The notes under the pieces were generated by a model. That model was not told the origin of the DNA. It ran no database searches and was given only the letters and a program-made list of their open reading frames with translations. From Bacteroidales bacterium UBA1714 (GTDB lineage Bacteria; Bacteroidota; Bacteroidia; Bacteroidales; Paludibacteraceae): a stretch of DNA of 51,517 bases. The translations under genes and the position numbers were made by a program. The DNA lies in contig DCIY01000020.1 in the NCBI GenBank assembly GCA_002317295.1, positions 1 through 51,517 of the forward strand, read 5' to 3'. Below, one piece after another: positions 40,062 to 47,931 of this stretch; within the stretch, counting starts at the first letter, position 1; the number at the start of each line of letters is the position of its first letter.

Positions 40062-40676
40062 TAATATAGGGAACCAGATAAATACGGCGGCGTCCCATAA
40101 GGCATGACTGAGCACAATGGCGCCTAAACGTTGGGGCATGAGATAATACATCAAACCCCAGATTAGACCACAAACCATGGCCGCCATAATGAGCATAAAG
40201 TTGAACGAGAACAGATGCACCAGCGTGTAGATGCCTACGGTAATGACATACGCCATCCATGGTTGGACCTTCTCGCTGAGTCGACGTTGGATATAACCAC
40301 GCCAAAAGAGTTCTTCCGCAGGACCAATGATGAGCAGCAGTAGTGCACTAAGCACCCATGGGCTCCAACCGCTCTTCATATCATAGATACTGTCCACTTG
40401 CATCCGCGCAAAAGACGGAAACAACCATTGACTGACCTTATCTCCTACCCAGAATACACCCCATAGCACCACGGCCAAACCGATACCCACCACCAGGTCA
40501 ATGGGCTTAATACTCAGTTGCGGCTTACCCCCTAAGTAAAGGGATAAACCAATGAGTATCAATGCACTGACACTCATTCCAATCCAAAACGGAATGTACA
40601 CCGATGTCCACGGACTGAACATCAGCGTCCATAGCATAAAGGCCAATAAAACGGGTAGGGTAATCTCTTTGGTCAT
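40059..40676 (-). CDS. CPBP family intramembrane metalloprotease
   Basis: A 205-residue membrane protein of the CPBP/Rce1-like (ABI) family. The motif GPAEELFWRGYIQRRL carries the EExxxR, followed by LVHLFSFNF and a terminal LSHALWDAAVF that supply the metal-binding histidines. Rce1 relatives process prenylated proteins in eukaryotes, and here the gene sits between two UbiA genes. It starts three bases after the first UbiA gene. Whether it is a protease or a non-proteolytic partner is not known. Confidence 0.88.
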   Translation of the reverse strand: MTKEITLPVLLAFMLWTLMFSPWTSVYIPFWIGMSVSALILIGLSLYLGGKPQLSIKPIDLVVGIGLAVVLWGVFWVGDKVSQWLFPSFARMQVDSIYDMKSGWSPWVLSALLLLIIGPAEELFWRGYIQRRLSEKVQPWMAYVITVGIYTLVHLFSFNFMLIMAAMVCGLIWGLMYYLMPQRLGAIVLSHALWDAAVFIWFPIL

Positions 40677-40679
40677 ATA

Positions 40680-41558
40680 TTAAGCAATCAGTCCGGCGAT
40701 AAACAATCCCAAAGTTACCAAGGTTCCGGATATCATTTGTAATTGGGCCGTCATTTCGTCCAAATGGTCAATGGCATGTTCGTCGTGAGAGAATGCCGCC
40801 ATGATTTTGCAATTACGAACTACCAGCAGCAGGGAGGGTAATATGGACAAAGCAATGGGGCTCATTTTGCCCAAGCACACACATACCACCACCCAAACGC
40901 TGGGCAATATCACCATCGCATCATACACCATCTGACTCGCTTTGACACCGACCAATAGGGGGAAGGTCAGGATATGGGCACGATGATCCGTAGCCATATC
41001 GCGCGTGTTGTTGCTGTGCAAAACCGCCATGGTAATGGGTACAATCGCCAATACCACCCACAGACTCTCCCAAACGATATGGCCTGTAATCACCAACGAG
41101 GTGCCCAGTACGGGCAAAATGCCAAAAGTAAACAAAATGGCCACATCGCCTAAAGCGTGGTACTTAAGCCAGGGATAGAAGATGGCAATCACAGCCCCTA
41201 TTCCTCCGATGATGAGCAGGGACCAATCGGTTGCCAATAATATGCCCAAACCGTTGATGATGGCTATCACCATCAGCGTAATGCCTAACTTCAACATTTG
41301 TTGAGCAGACAGTACGCCTTGCGTAATCGTTGTGGCACCATAGGTGTCGGTCTGATCGACTTGTTTGAGATAGTCCTTCCAATCACTCAGTACGTTGGCG
41401 GCAGCATGAAACAGCATAATACCGAAGACAGCCCACAATCCATACCATAGGTGAATGGTGTAACTGCGGGAATACAGATACGCCATACATGCCAGCACGG
41501 GCATGATGGAAACGACAAAGGACCATGGACGAGTCGCCAGAAAATATTTCTTAAACAT
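40680..41558 (-). CDS. UbiA family prenyltransferase (MenA-like)
   Basis: A 292-residue membrane prenyltransferase. Starts ATRPWSFVVSIMPVLACMAY as in MenA-like enzymes; first Asp motif NVLSDWKDYLKQVDQTD, second motif NNTRDMATDHRAHILTFPLL, both intact. It could be 1,4-dihydroxy-2-naphthoate polyprenyltransferase of menaquinone synthesis, but it lies apart from other men genes and is unlike the usual MenA start I recall, so a different aromatic acceptor is possible. First gene of the UbiA-CPBP-UbiA-radical SAM cluster. Confidence 0.85.
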   Translation of the reverse strand: MFKKYFLATRPWSFVVSIMPVLACMAYLYSRSYTIHLWYGLWAVFGIMLFHAAANVLSDWKDYLKQVDQTDTYGATTITQGVLSAQQMLKLGITLMVIAIINGLGILLATDWSLLIIGGIGAVIAIFYPWLKYHALGDVAILFTFGILPVLGTSLVITGHIVWESLWVVLAIVPITMAVLHSNNTRDMATDHRAHILTFPLLVGVKASQMVYDAMVILPSVWVVVCVCLGKMSPIALSILPSLLLVVRNCKIMAAFSHDEHAIDHLDEMTAQLQMISGTLVTLGLFIAGLIA

Positions 41559-41621
41559 GATTGATCGCCCTAAAGGGCTATTGTTGATTGATCGGCCTGA
41601 CGGCCTATTGTTGATTGCTGA
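41559..41621 (+). repeat. Two hairpin-word units filling the gap before the UbiA gene
   Basis: GATTGATC-hairpin-TATTGTT occurs twice with a 27-bp period: first hairpin GCCCTAAAGGGC (41567-41578), second GGCCTGACGGCC (41594-41605), then GATTGCTGA. The whole 63-nt gap between the peptidase stop and the UbiA start is made of this element, and the arms differ in a paired way between copies. Confidence 0.8.
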
Positions 41622-42833
41622 TTATAGTTTCTTTAATATACTTTTGGGAACGGCATCGCGATGAACGGTGATGTCATTGGTTTTGTAGCGCATATACGCT
41701 TCGGATACGTACCATATACCTTGGTAATCAAACCGGGTGGTACCCCAGGAGTTCTTGACCATATAGTACTTCTTGCCATTCTGGTCATGGGCGATACCAA
41801 AGATTTGCATGCCATGATCATCGTACGTGTCCCAACTGTCAAACGCTTGTTGGCGCATCTGCTGCGTAATCTCCATTTCCGGCATGGGGTAGGCGGTCAG
41901 TTTATCTTTCTTTTGCTTATCGTCATAGCCCAACCAGGTGGCCATATCCGTGTCTGTGAGTTCGACACCCCGATCGGCATCCGGCATTACCGCCACGCCT
42001 TTTTTGGACCAGGTCAGTTCGCTGATATCGGCTGCCCATGCCAGGGTATAACCATTGGCCAAAGCGTTGTCGATAATGGCCATCAACTCATCCATGGGCA
42101 CATTCCACGATTGGGTCATACGCCAGTTGTCCGGCACTTCCAGTGCAAACTGGGTGTAGAACGGATGGTGCGTGTAACTGGTAAAATCCATATAATCTGC
42201 CGCATTCAGTCCCAAAGACTTGGCATAGGACTGCGGCGTATAGGTCTTGCCCTCGTACTCAAACTCCGTAGGGCAGGCGCCCAGATAGGTGTCGTATACG
42301 GCCTGCAAACCCTGTTTCCATACGGGAGTCAGTTTTTTCAGCTTGCCGCCAGTTAACGCACCCAGATACGCTTTGGCAATAGCATCCAGTTCGGTATGAA
42401 CGGGTAGGGTATCCTTGGGGCTGGCCCCATACTGTATACCCGGCATGACGGATTGGGGCACCAGACCATAGTTGGCCAGGCAGTAGATGACATCGCTGCA
42501 CCAGCCGCCCGGGGCAAAATCAACATGACCATACATGCGCACCACATATTCGGCACGATCCATCATCGTGTGATTGACCACAAACATCTCACTCAGATCG
42601 GGCATGGGCATCTTATCCCGTTGGTTGCCACGAAGACGCAGAATCTCCGATTCCAAAAATCCTATTCCGGAGAAGCACCAACACGTGCCACTTCGATGCT
42701 GGTCCTTCACGGGAGTAATGGCCACACTGTCCATGGTGGTAAATTCAAACTTGGCAGTCGTATCCACGGCAGCCGTATCTGTCATTGGGCTATCCATCAC
42801 CCAAGTCAGTAAAAGTAATGCAAGTATATTCAT
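41622..42833 (-). CDS. C1-type cysteine peptidase (bleomycin hydrolase/PepC-like)
   Basis: A 403-residue papain-like peptidase of the C1B (aminopeptidase C) type with an N-terminal signal peptide, so it is probably periplasmic or lipid-facing rather than cytosolic. Catalytic residues: Gln45 and Cys51 (KDQHRSGTCWCF), His in YDDHGMQIFGIA and Asn in MVKNSWGTT. It probably trims peptides. The start context is AAGCATTATG preceded by AACC(A/G)TT heptads. Neighbouring genes (SDR upstream, UbiA downstream) give no clear pathway link. Confidence 0.92.
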   Translation of the reverse strand: MNILALLLLTWVMDSPMTDTAAVDTTAKFEFTTMDSVAITPVKDQHRSGTCWCFSGIGFLESEILRLRGNQRDKMPMPDLSEMFVVNHTMMDRAEYVVRMYGHVDFAPGGWCSDVIYCLANYGLVPQSVMPGIQYGASPKDTLPVHTELDAIAKAYLGALTGGKLKKLTPVWKQGLQAVYDTYLGACPTEFEYEGKTYTPQSYAKSLGLNAADYMDFTSYTHHPFYTQFALEVPDNWRMTQSWNVPMDELMAIIDNALANGYTLAWAADISELTWSKKGVAVMPDADRGVELTDTDMATWLGYDDKQKKDKLTAYPMPEMEITQQMRQQAFDSWDTYDDHGMQIFGIAHDQNGKKYYMVKNSWGTTRFDYQGIWYVSEAYMRYKTNDITVHRDAVPKSILKKL

Positions 42834-42848
42834 AATGCTTATTCTAAT

Positions 42849-42906
42849 GGTTAACGGTTAATGGTTAACGGTTAACGGTCGCCTTCCTCTCCCCTTTCAG
42901 GGGGAG
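42849..42906. repeat. AACCGTT/AACCATT heptads and a G/C hairpin
   Basis: Top strand GGTTAAC / GGTTAAT units (42849-42878), that is AACC(A/G)TT on the coding strand of the peptidase, the same words as at 0.1 and 2.7 kb. Next to it lies hairpin CTCCCC-TTTCAG-GGGGAG (42889-42906). Together they fill most of the gap between the SDR and peptidase genes. Confidence 0.75.
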
Positions 42907-42919
42907 TCGGAGGGGGCCC

Positions 42920-43690
42920 CTAGTTGCGTCCCGCAACTAATCCTCCGTCCACGAGGTAATGTCCACCAGTGCAGAAAGAGGCGTTGTCGCTCATGAGGAA
43001 ATATACCAGTTCGGCCACCTCGCTGGGTTCGCCCGCTTTGCCGCGCATATAGAGGGCGTTTTCCTGTTTCCAATAGTCCTCTATGCTGCAGTTATTGACC
43101 TGGGCAAATCCCTTAAACAGGTTATCGACCAAATCGGTATGAATGGTGCCGGCACAGATGGCATTGACGCGAATGTTCTTGGGCCCCAAATCGATGGCCA
43201 GACTGCGGGTGATTTGTCCCAGGGCCCCTTTGGTCAATCCGTAAGCAAAACTGTGCGGTTTACCCACAAACCATTGGTCAGAAGCGTTGATGACAATGGC
43301 TCCTCCGCCATTGGCTACGATGAGGGGTGTCACGGCCCTCAGGGTATGGAAGGTACCGTAGATATTGGTTTTGACCACCAAATCAAATTCCGCAGGATCG
43401 ATATCCAGCATGGTGTTGCAGCGGTGAATACCTGCATTGCAAAACAGGGCGGTAATAGGTCCCAATGCCTCTTGCGCCTGTTGCGCAGCTTGCACCATGG
43501 CCTCAGCATCCCTTACATCCGCTACACCAAACCATACCCGTTCGGGGTCATGGAGTTCGGATACCAGTTCCTGACCGGCCTGAGCGTTCACGTCCGTAAA
43601 CGCCACGCGCCAACCTTGTTGATAAAACTTGCGCACACTGGCTGCGCCTATGCCTCGGCTTCCGCCGGTAATAAAGACTACCTTGTTCAT
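42920..43690 (-). CDS. SDR family oxidoreductase
   Basis: A 256-residue short-chain dehydrogenase. NAD(P) motif TGGSRGIG at residues 8-15, NAG in FCNAGIHR, catalytic Ser in INASDQWF, Tyr-x3-Lys in SFAYGLTKGALGQ and the C-terminal GGHYLVDGG of the classical family. Asp37-type acidic residue after the second strand (FTDVNAQ) suggests NAD preference. Substrate unknown. Its 5' leader is the longest word-hairpin array of the window. Confidence 0.92.
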   Translation of the reverse strand: MNKVVFITGGSRGIGAASVRKFYQQGWRVAFTDVNAQAGQELVSELHDPERVWFGVADVRDAEAMVQAAQQAQEALGPITALFCNAGIHRCNTMLDIDPAEFDLVVKTNIYGTFHTLRAVTPLIVANGGGAIVINASDQWFVGKPHSFAYGLTKGALGQITRSLAIDLGPKNIRVNAICAGTIHTDLVDNLFKGFAQVNNCSIEDYWKQENALYMRGKAGEPSEVAELVYFLMSDNASFCTGGHYLVDGGLVAGRN

Positions 43691-43697
43691 GTTTTTA

Positions 43698-43864
43698 GTT
43701 CACTTTGTTCACGATATTGGCTTCGCGATAGTGGCTTCGCGATATTGGTTTCACGATATTGGCTTCGCGATAGTGGTTTCACGATATTGGCTTCGCTTTC
43801 GTGGCCTTGGCCACCAGTATCGTAGCCTTGGCTACCACTATCGTAAGCTCTGCTTACCACTATC
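43698..43864 (-). repeat. 14-bp word array plus three covarying hairpins
   Basis: Six 14-bp units at 43713-43796 (each two 7-mers: GATATTG or GATAGTG plus GCTTCGC or GTTTCAC), then three hairpins: GTGGCCTTGGCCAC (43801-43814), GTAGCCTTGGCTAC (43822-43835) and GTAAGCTCTGCTTAC (43843-43857), each followed by the 7-bp spacer CAGTATC or CACTATC. The dedA stop codon falls in the spacer at 43838. The part nearest the SDR start matches the leader at 1563-1591. Confidence 0.85.
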
Positions 43865-44509
43865 AACTTTTCGTTTGATAATTGCTTTCACGATCAGGTA
43901 GGCGGCAACCACGCCGACGAGGACGACGATGGCGATGCTCAGTTCGCTGTTGTAGCGCTCAATGAGGTCCATTTGTCCGTGTGCCACATATCCTAACAGC
44001 GCCAGCACGACATTCCAAATCGCCGCACCCAAAAAAGTATACAGCAGAAACTGCCCAAAAGGCATGCGGCTCAATCCGGCCGGGATACTGATGAGTTGGC
44101 GGATACCCGGAATGAGTCGACCGATGAAGGTGGATATCTTGCCGTGGTCGTTGAAGTATTGTTCGGCTTTTTGCACTTTCTCGGACGAGAGCATGCACAG
44201 ATGTCCCACTTTGCTGTCGGCGAAGCGGTAGATAATCAACCGCCCAAGCCATACGCTCAGTCCATAATTGATGATGGCGCCCAACATCGCTCCCAGGGTG
44301 CCAAACAGCACGATGATCAACACATCGATGGGGTAGTTGCCTGTGGCGCACAAGGCGCTATTGGGATCGCCTGCCACAAACGCAGCCGGCGGAATGACCA
44401 CCTCGGAGGGAAAGGGAATAAACGATGACTCAATGGTCATCAATGCGGTAATGGACGCATAGTTCATATGCGCCGAATACCAGGCGATTACGTTATCAAT
44501 CAGGGTCAT
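43838..44509 (-). CDS. DedA family membrane protein
   Basis: A 223-residue DedA/SNARE-associated family protein, a group linked to undecaprenyl-phosphate or phospholipid flipping. Family segments: ESSFIPFPSEVVIPPAAFVAG, the glycine-rich FGTLGAMLGAIINYGLSVWLGR, FIGRLIPGIRQLISIPAGLSRMPFGQF and GAAIWNVVLALLGYVAHG. The final dozen residues (KRKVDSGKQSLR) are encoded partly by the third hairpin of the downstream word array, so the tail is probably not conserved. It starts ten bases after the upstream antiporter gene. Confidence 0.92.
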   Translation of the reverse strand: MTLIDNVIAWYSAHMNYASITALMTIESSFIPFPSEVVIPPAAFVAGDPNSALCATGNYPIDVLIIVLFGTLGAMLGAIINYGLSVWLGRLIIYRFADSKVGHLCMLSSEKVQKAEQYFNDHGKISTFIGRLIPGIRQLISIPAGLSRMPFGQFLLYTFLGAAIWNVVLALLGYVAHGQMDLIERYNSELSIAIVVLVGVVAAYLIVKAIIKRKVDSGKQSLR

Positions 44510-44519
44510 AACAATGAAA

Positions 44520-45818
44520 TCAAATAAAGATCAGTTGAACAATGATATATACGGGCAGCAACACTACCAGCGAAAATTTGTACATATAAGCAAAGAACGA
44601 AGGCATGGAAAATCCTTCTTGTTCCGCGATACTCTTGACCATAAAGTTAGGTCCGTTGCCAATATAGGTGAGGGAACCAAAGAATACGGCGCCCATCGAA
44701 ATGGCCTGTAAATAGACATCTTCGGCCAAACCTTCTATGGCTCCGCTGGGTGCCATGGAGTTAAATACCATGGCCGTGGGGGCGTTGTCCAGGAATGAAC
44801 TCAGCAGACCGGTGGTATAGACATATTGCCAGGGTTCGGACAGTACGGTCATAATGGTATCTTTCATTTGGCTGAGGAACATCAGCGCCGGTGTCATGGT
44901 GATGAATATGCCCAGGAACACACAGGCCACTTCCATAATAGGTGTCCATGTATATCGGTTGTCTTTGCGTACTTGATGAGGCGTGGTGAACCACGAACCG
45001 GCGATAATCAGCATAAACACCCATTCTCTGAGCAACCGCACATAGAACGGAGCATCTTCCGCTCCCATGGCAGGAATATAGGTGGCATTGATGAACATGG
45101 TGGAGAGAATAATACAGGCCAACCATCCCAGATTGCTCAGACCGGAGAATTGCAGTTTGCGTTGATGCTTGTCATCCTGTTTCAGTTTTGCAATGGGTTC
45201 ACGCCCATACAGAAAGGTATCCACCACAAAGTAGATGGACAATAGCAGGGCACCTGTCAGCGCCCATTCACCAATCATGTTTTGCATCCACCAGGTGAAA
45301 CCGGCTCCTTTTTGGAACAACAGGAACAACGGAGGATCGCCCAGCGGACTCAATAATCCGCCGCAGTTGGCCACAACGGCTATGAAGAACAGTACCGTAT
45401 GCACTTTGTACTTGCGTTGGCTGATGGTTTGTAACAGCAGGCGAATCAGCAGCATGGCAGCGCCTGTGGTTCCCATAAAACTGGCCAATACCCAGCCGAT
45501 GGCCAAAATCGTGGTATTGGTGACCGGTGTGGCTTTTAAGTCCCCCCGTATGCATATACCTCCGGTGGTCACAAACAGGGCCATCAGCAGCAGAATAAAG
45601 GGCACATAGTCGTACACGATTTGATCCACCAGTTCCATTCCCATTTGGTTTCTCCACATAAAGGTAACCACTGGGATACCCAACATAATGGATACCAACA
45701 GTTTATTCAAATTATCTTCCCACCATTCACCGACTTTGGGAATCAGTGGCAAGATAGCGATGCTCAGCAGCATCGCCACAAATGGAATTAACATCCAAGA
45801 AGGAATCGTATGTATCAT
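44520..45818 (-). CDS. Sodium:proton antiporter / citrate-type permease (CitMHS_2-like)
   Basis: A 432-residue membrane protein of the ion transporter superfamily, NhaD/CitMHS_2-like. About eleven helices; family motifs FMGTTGAAMLLIRLLL, NCGGLLSPLGDPPLFL and LLSSFLDNAPTAMVFNSMAPS with the closing GSLTYIGNGPNFMVK. These re-entrant Pro/Asn motifs are typical. Annotated usually as sodium:proton antiporter, though substrate evidence is thin. ATG at 45818 preferred over an in-frame TTG at 45836 that lies in the heptad spacer. It follows a second antiporter gene, suggesting a pair for Na+/pH balance. Confidence 0.85.
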   Translation of the reverse strand: MIHTIPSWMLIPFVAMLLSIAILPLIPKVGEWWEDNLNKLLVSIMLGIPVVTFMWRNQMGMELVDQIVYDYVPFILLLMALFVTTGGICIRGDLKATPVTNTTILAIGWVLASFMGTTGAAMLLIRLLLQTISQRKYKVHTVLFFIAVVANCGGLLSPLGDPPLFLLFQKGAGFTWWMQNMIGEWALTGALLLSIYFVVDTFLYGREPIAKLKQDDKHQRKLQFSGLSNLGWLACIILSTMFINATYIPAMGAEDAPFYVRLLREWVFMLIIAGSWFTTPHQVRKDNRYTWTPIMEVACVFLGIFITMTPALMFLSQMKDTIMTVLSEPWQYVYTTGLLSSFLDNAPTAMVFNSMAPSGAIEGLAEDVYLQAISMGAVFFGSLTYIGNGPNFMVKSIAEQEGFSMPSFFAYMYKFSLVVLLPVYIIVQLIFI

Positions 45819-45825
45819 CTCTTCA

Positions 45826-45868
45826 TCAATTTTCAATTTCGCCTTTCGCCTCTCGCCTTTCGCCTTTT
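45826..45868. repeat. TCAATTT and GCCTTTC heptads between antiporter genes
   Basis: TCAATTT twice (45826-45839), then GCCTTTC, GCCTCTC, GCCTTTC and GCCTTTT (45841-45868), reaching the stop codon of the upstream gene. The gap from that stop to the ATG at 45818 is 49 nt, seven times seven. Confidence 0.8.
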
Positions 45869-47883
45869 TACATCACCATTTCCAGCCCTTGGCGCTGGGC
45901 TATATCGGCGTACAGGGTGTCCGCTGCATCTTGTGACATCACGCCTTCGCTGAGCAGTTGGTCTACCAATCCGCGCTCGCTGGCCAGCAACATCCGCACG
46001 GCTTTGTCGGTTACACCTGCCGCAAATATCTCGGGATACTCTTTTCGGTAGCCATCCAGCAGTCCGGACGCTTGTCCAATCAGTTGATCAATCTCCTGAC
46101 GAACCAAATCCACGGTTTGTTGCTCTACGGGCAGGTCCATCACTTTCTCTTTGAGGGTGGTATCTATATACTGACGGGTTTCCAATAATATCATCACATA
46201 TCCTCGGCACAGGTTACATGCATTGGGTATTACCTGATGACGCAGGCGGAACCATTTGCGGCGGCTCAAATCTTTATTCAGTTCACCACCATCAATAGGA
46301 TGATCGCCCTCAAAATCGTTGAGTACGGCCAATGCGGAGGTGATACGCTCATAACTGTAATAACTCAATACCCCTTTGTGAAAAAAGTCATTGGCTTTCA
46401 TTTCCATATGCGCTTGTACATTCCTGCGCACCACACACAACATCTCATTGGCGGACAGGTTATCTGCGGACATGTCTTGGGGAATGGCTATCATCTTGTT
46501 TTTCACTACGGCCCAGTCTGCCTGTTCCAAGTACGGGTCTTCCTGCAACGAGGTTAATGTTTGGGTATCATGTCTATGAAGCAACGACAATATCTGGCGC
46601 CAGATATGTTTTTCGGAAGCGCTTTCTTCGCCGCTGAGGCGCAACTTATTGACCAACGTCTTACTCAATGTGGCATTCACGCACAGGGTCAGGGTGACGA
46701 TACCGGCTGTATAGATGAGTACGTGATGACGGATGGTTTGAGGAATGGCGGGATTACAACTGACCATCAGGGCCATACACATGCCCAGTGCGCCACGCAA
46801 TCCGCCCCAACCTAAAATCACAAACTCCCGCCAGTTGAGTCCGTATCCGCTACGCCTGAGTATAGGCATCAGGACAAGGACCATGATATACCGAATCACA
46901 TTCAGGCCGATGAACATCACCACAATGCCACCAATCATGGCCCAAGTGACATCGATATGGGTAGCGATGATGACACCGACTATGAGGAAAATCAATGTAT
47001 TGGCTGCGTAGGCCAGCAATCCCCAAAACTTGCCCATCCAGGCATTAGTTTCGGGTTTGAGGTGCGGACGGCAACTCTGGGCAAAGATATGACCAAAGAC
47101 CACCAAGGCAATCACACCCGATACGCCCAGGGTACTTTGGGCCAACATAAAGGTCAGATAGGCACCTGCCACCATGATGCAGTTTTGCAGCACTTCTTCT
47201 TTGGCAATGCGTTCTACCAGCCAAATGGCCAAACGGGCGAATACAAATCCTATCAGGCTGCTGGCGATGACCACCCAAACGAAATACAGGAACGGATGAT
47301 TGATTTCGCCTTGGCCAGCATACACGCTGTAGAACATCATGAAACAAACCAAACCCGTTCCGTCGTTGAGCAGCGATTCGCCATCGACCAGGGTTGAGAA
47401 ACGTTTCTTGGTGCCCAGTTCTTGAAGCAGTGCGACCACGGCCACCGGGTCAGTAGCGCTAATCAGTCCGCCGAACATCAATGCAAAAGGCCACAAACTG
47501 GCATCATAACCGCCACACAGTGTGGCCATTCCCATGACCAGACAGGCGGTTAGCAGCATGCAAATGACCACACCCGGTCCTGCCAGCACCGAGGCGTTGA
47601 ACAACGTCTTGCGGAACACATGCAGGTCCATCTCGTAGGCTGCATCAAAAACCAATATGGGAAGGAACACATACAGGATGATATCGGGGTTCATTTCAGA
47701 AATCAACCGAATACCTTCATTGGCAAATGCACTGCCTGCCAACAGGGATTTGGATAGCAGTCCCAGTACGATACCGATGGCGAAAAGCATCACGGTGTAG
47801 GGAATACGAATAAATCTTCCCAATACTTTGACCAGCACACCTATCAGGATACCGGTCATAATCAGTGTAATCGTCGTTAACAT
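45868..47883 (-). CDS. CPA1-type Na+/H+ antiporter with long C-terminal domain
   Basis: A 671-residue cation:proton antiporter of the NhaP/NHE type. Twelve or so helices in the first 400 residues with PILVFDAAYEMD, FGGLISATDPVAVVALLQELG, LVDGESLLNDGTGLV and GWGGLRGALGMCMAL. A cytoplasmic domain of about 250 residues follows, helical, with no motif I recognise; it may regulate the transporter. It lies between lepA and the second antiporter in a single-direction run. Substrate Na+ or K+ is not decided by sequence alone. Confidence 0.92.
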   Translation of the reverse strand: MLTTITLIMTGILIGVLVKVLGRFIRIPYTVMLFAIGIVLGLLSKSLLAGSAFANEGIRLISEMNPDIILYVFLPILVFDAAYEMDLHVFRKTLFNASVLAGPGVVICMLLTACLVMGMATLCGGYDASLWPFALMFGGLISATDPVAVVALLQELGTKKRFSTLVDGESLLNDGTGLVCFMMFYSVYAGQGEINHPFLYFVWVVIASSLIGFVFARLAIWLVERIAKEEVLQNCIMVAGAYLTFMLAQSTLGVSGVIALVVFGHIFAQSCRPHLKPETNAWMGKFWGLLAYAANTLIFLIVGVIIATHIDVTWAMIGGIVVMFIGLNVIRYIMVLVLMPILRRSGYGLNWREFVILGWGGLRGALGMCMALMVSCNPAIPQTIRHHVLIYTAGIVTLTLCVNATLSKTLVNKLRLSGEESASEKHIWRQILSLLHRHDTQTLTSLQEDPYLEQADWAVVKNKMIAIPQDMSADNLSANEMLCVVRRNVQAHMEMKANDFFHKGVLSYYSYERITSALAVLNDFEGDHPIDGGELNKDLSRRKWFRLRHQVIPNACNLCRGYVMILLETRQYIDTTLKEKVMDLPVEQQTVDLVRQEIDQLIGQASGLLDGYRKEYPEIFAAGVTDKAVRMLLASERGLVDQLLSEGVMSQDAADTLYADIAQRQGLEMVM

Positions 47884-47924
47884 GTCGTTATGGTTGTCGT
47901 TGTCGTTGTGGTTGTCGTCGTGAT
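47884..47924 (-). repeat. 6-bp word array before the antiporter start
   Basis: Top strand units GTCGTT, ATGGTT, GTGGTT and GTCGTC in one 6-bp register. On the coding strand it runs right up to the ATG of the CPA1 antiporter, filling most of the 48-nt gap after lepA. Confidence 0.75.
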
Positions 47925-47931
47925 TAAAAAC

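Noticed and set aside
42889..42906. Terminator between SDR and peptidase genes
   Set aside because: The GC hairpin lacks a T tract on either strand and sits beside word repeats, so it fits the hairpin-word spacers better.
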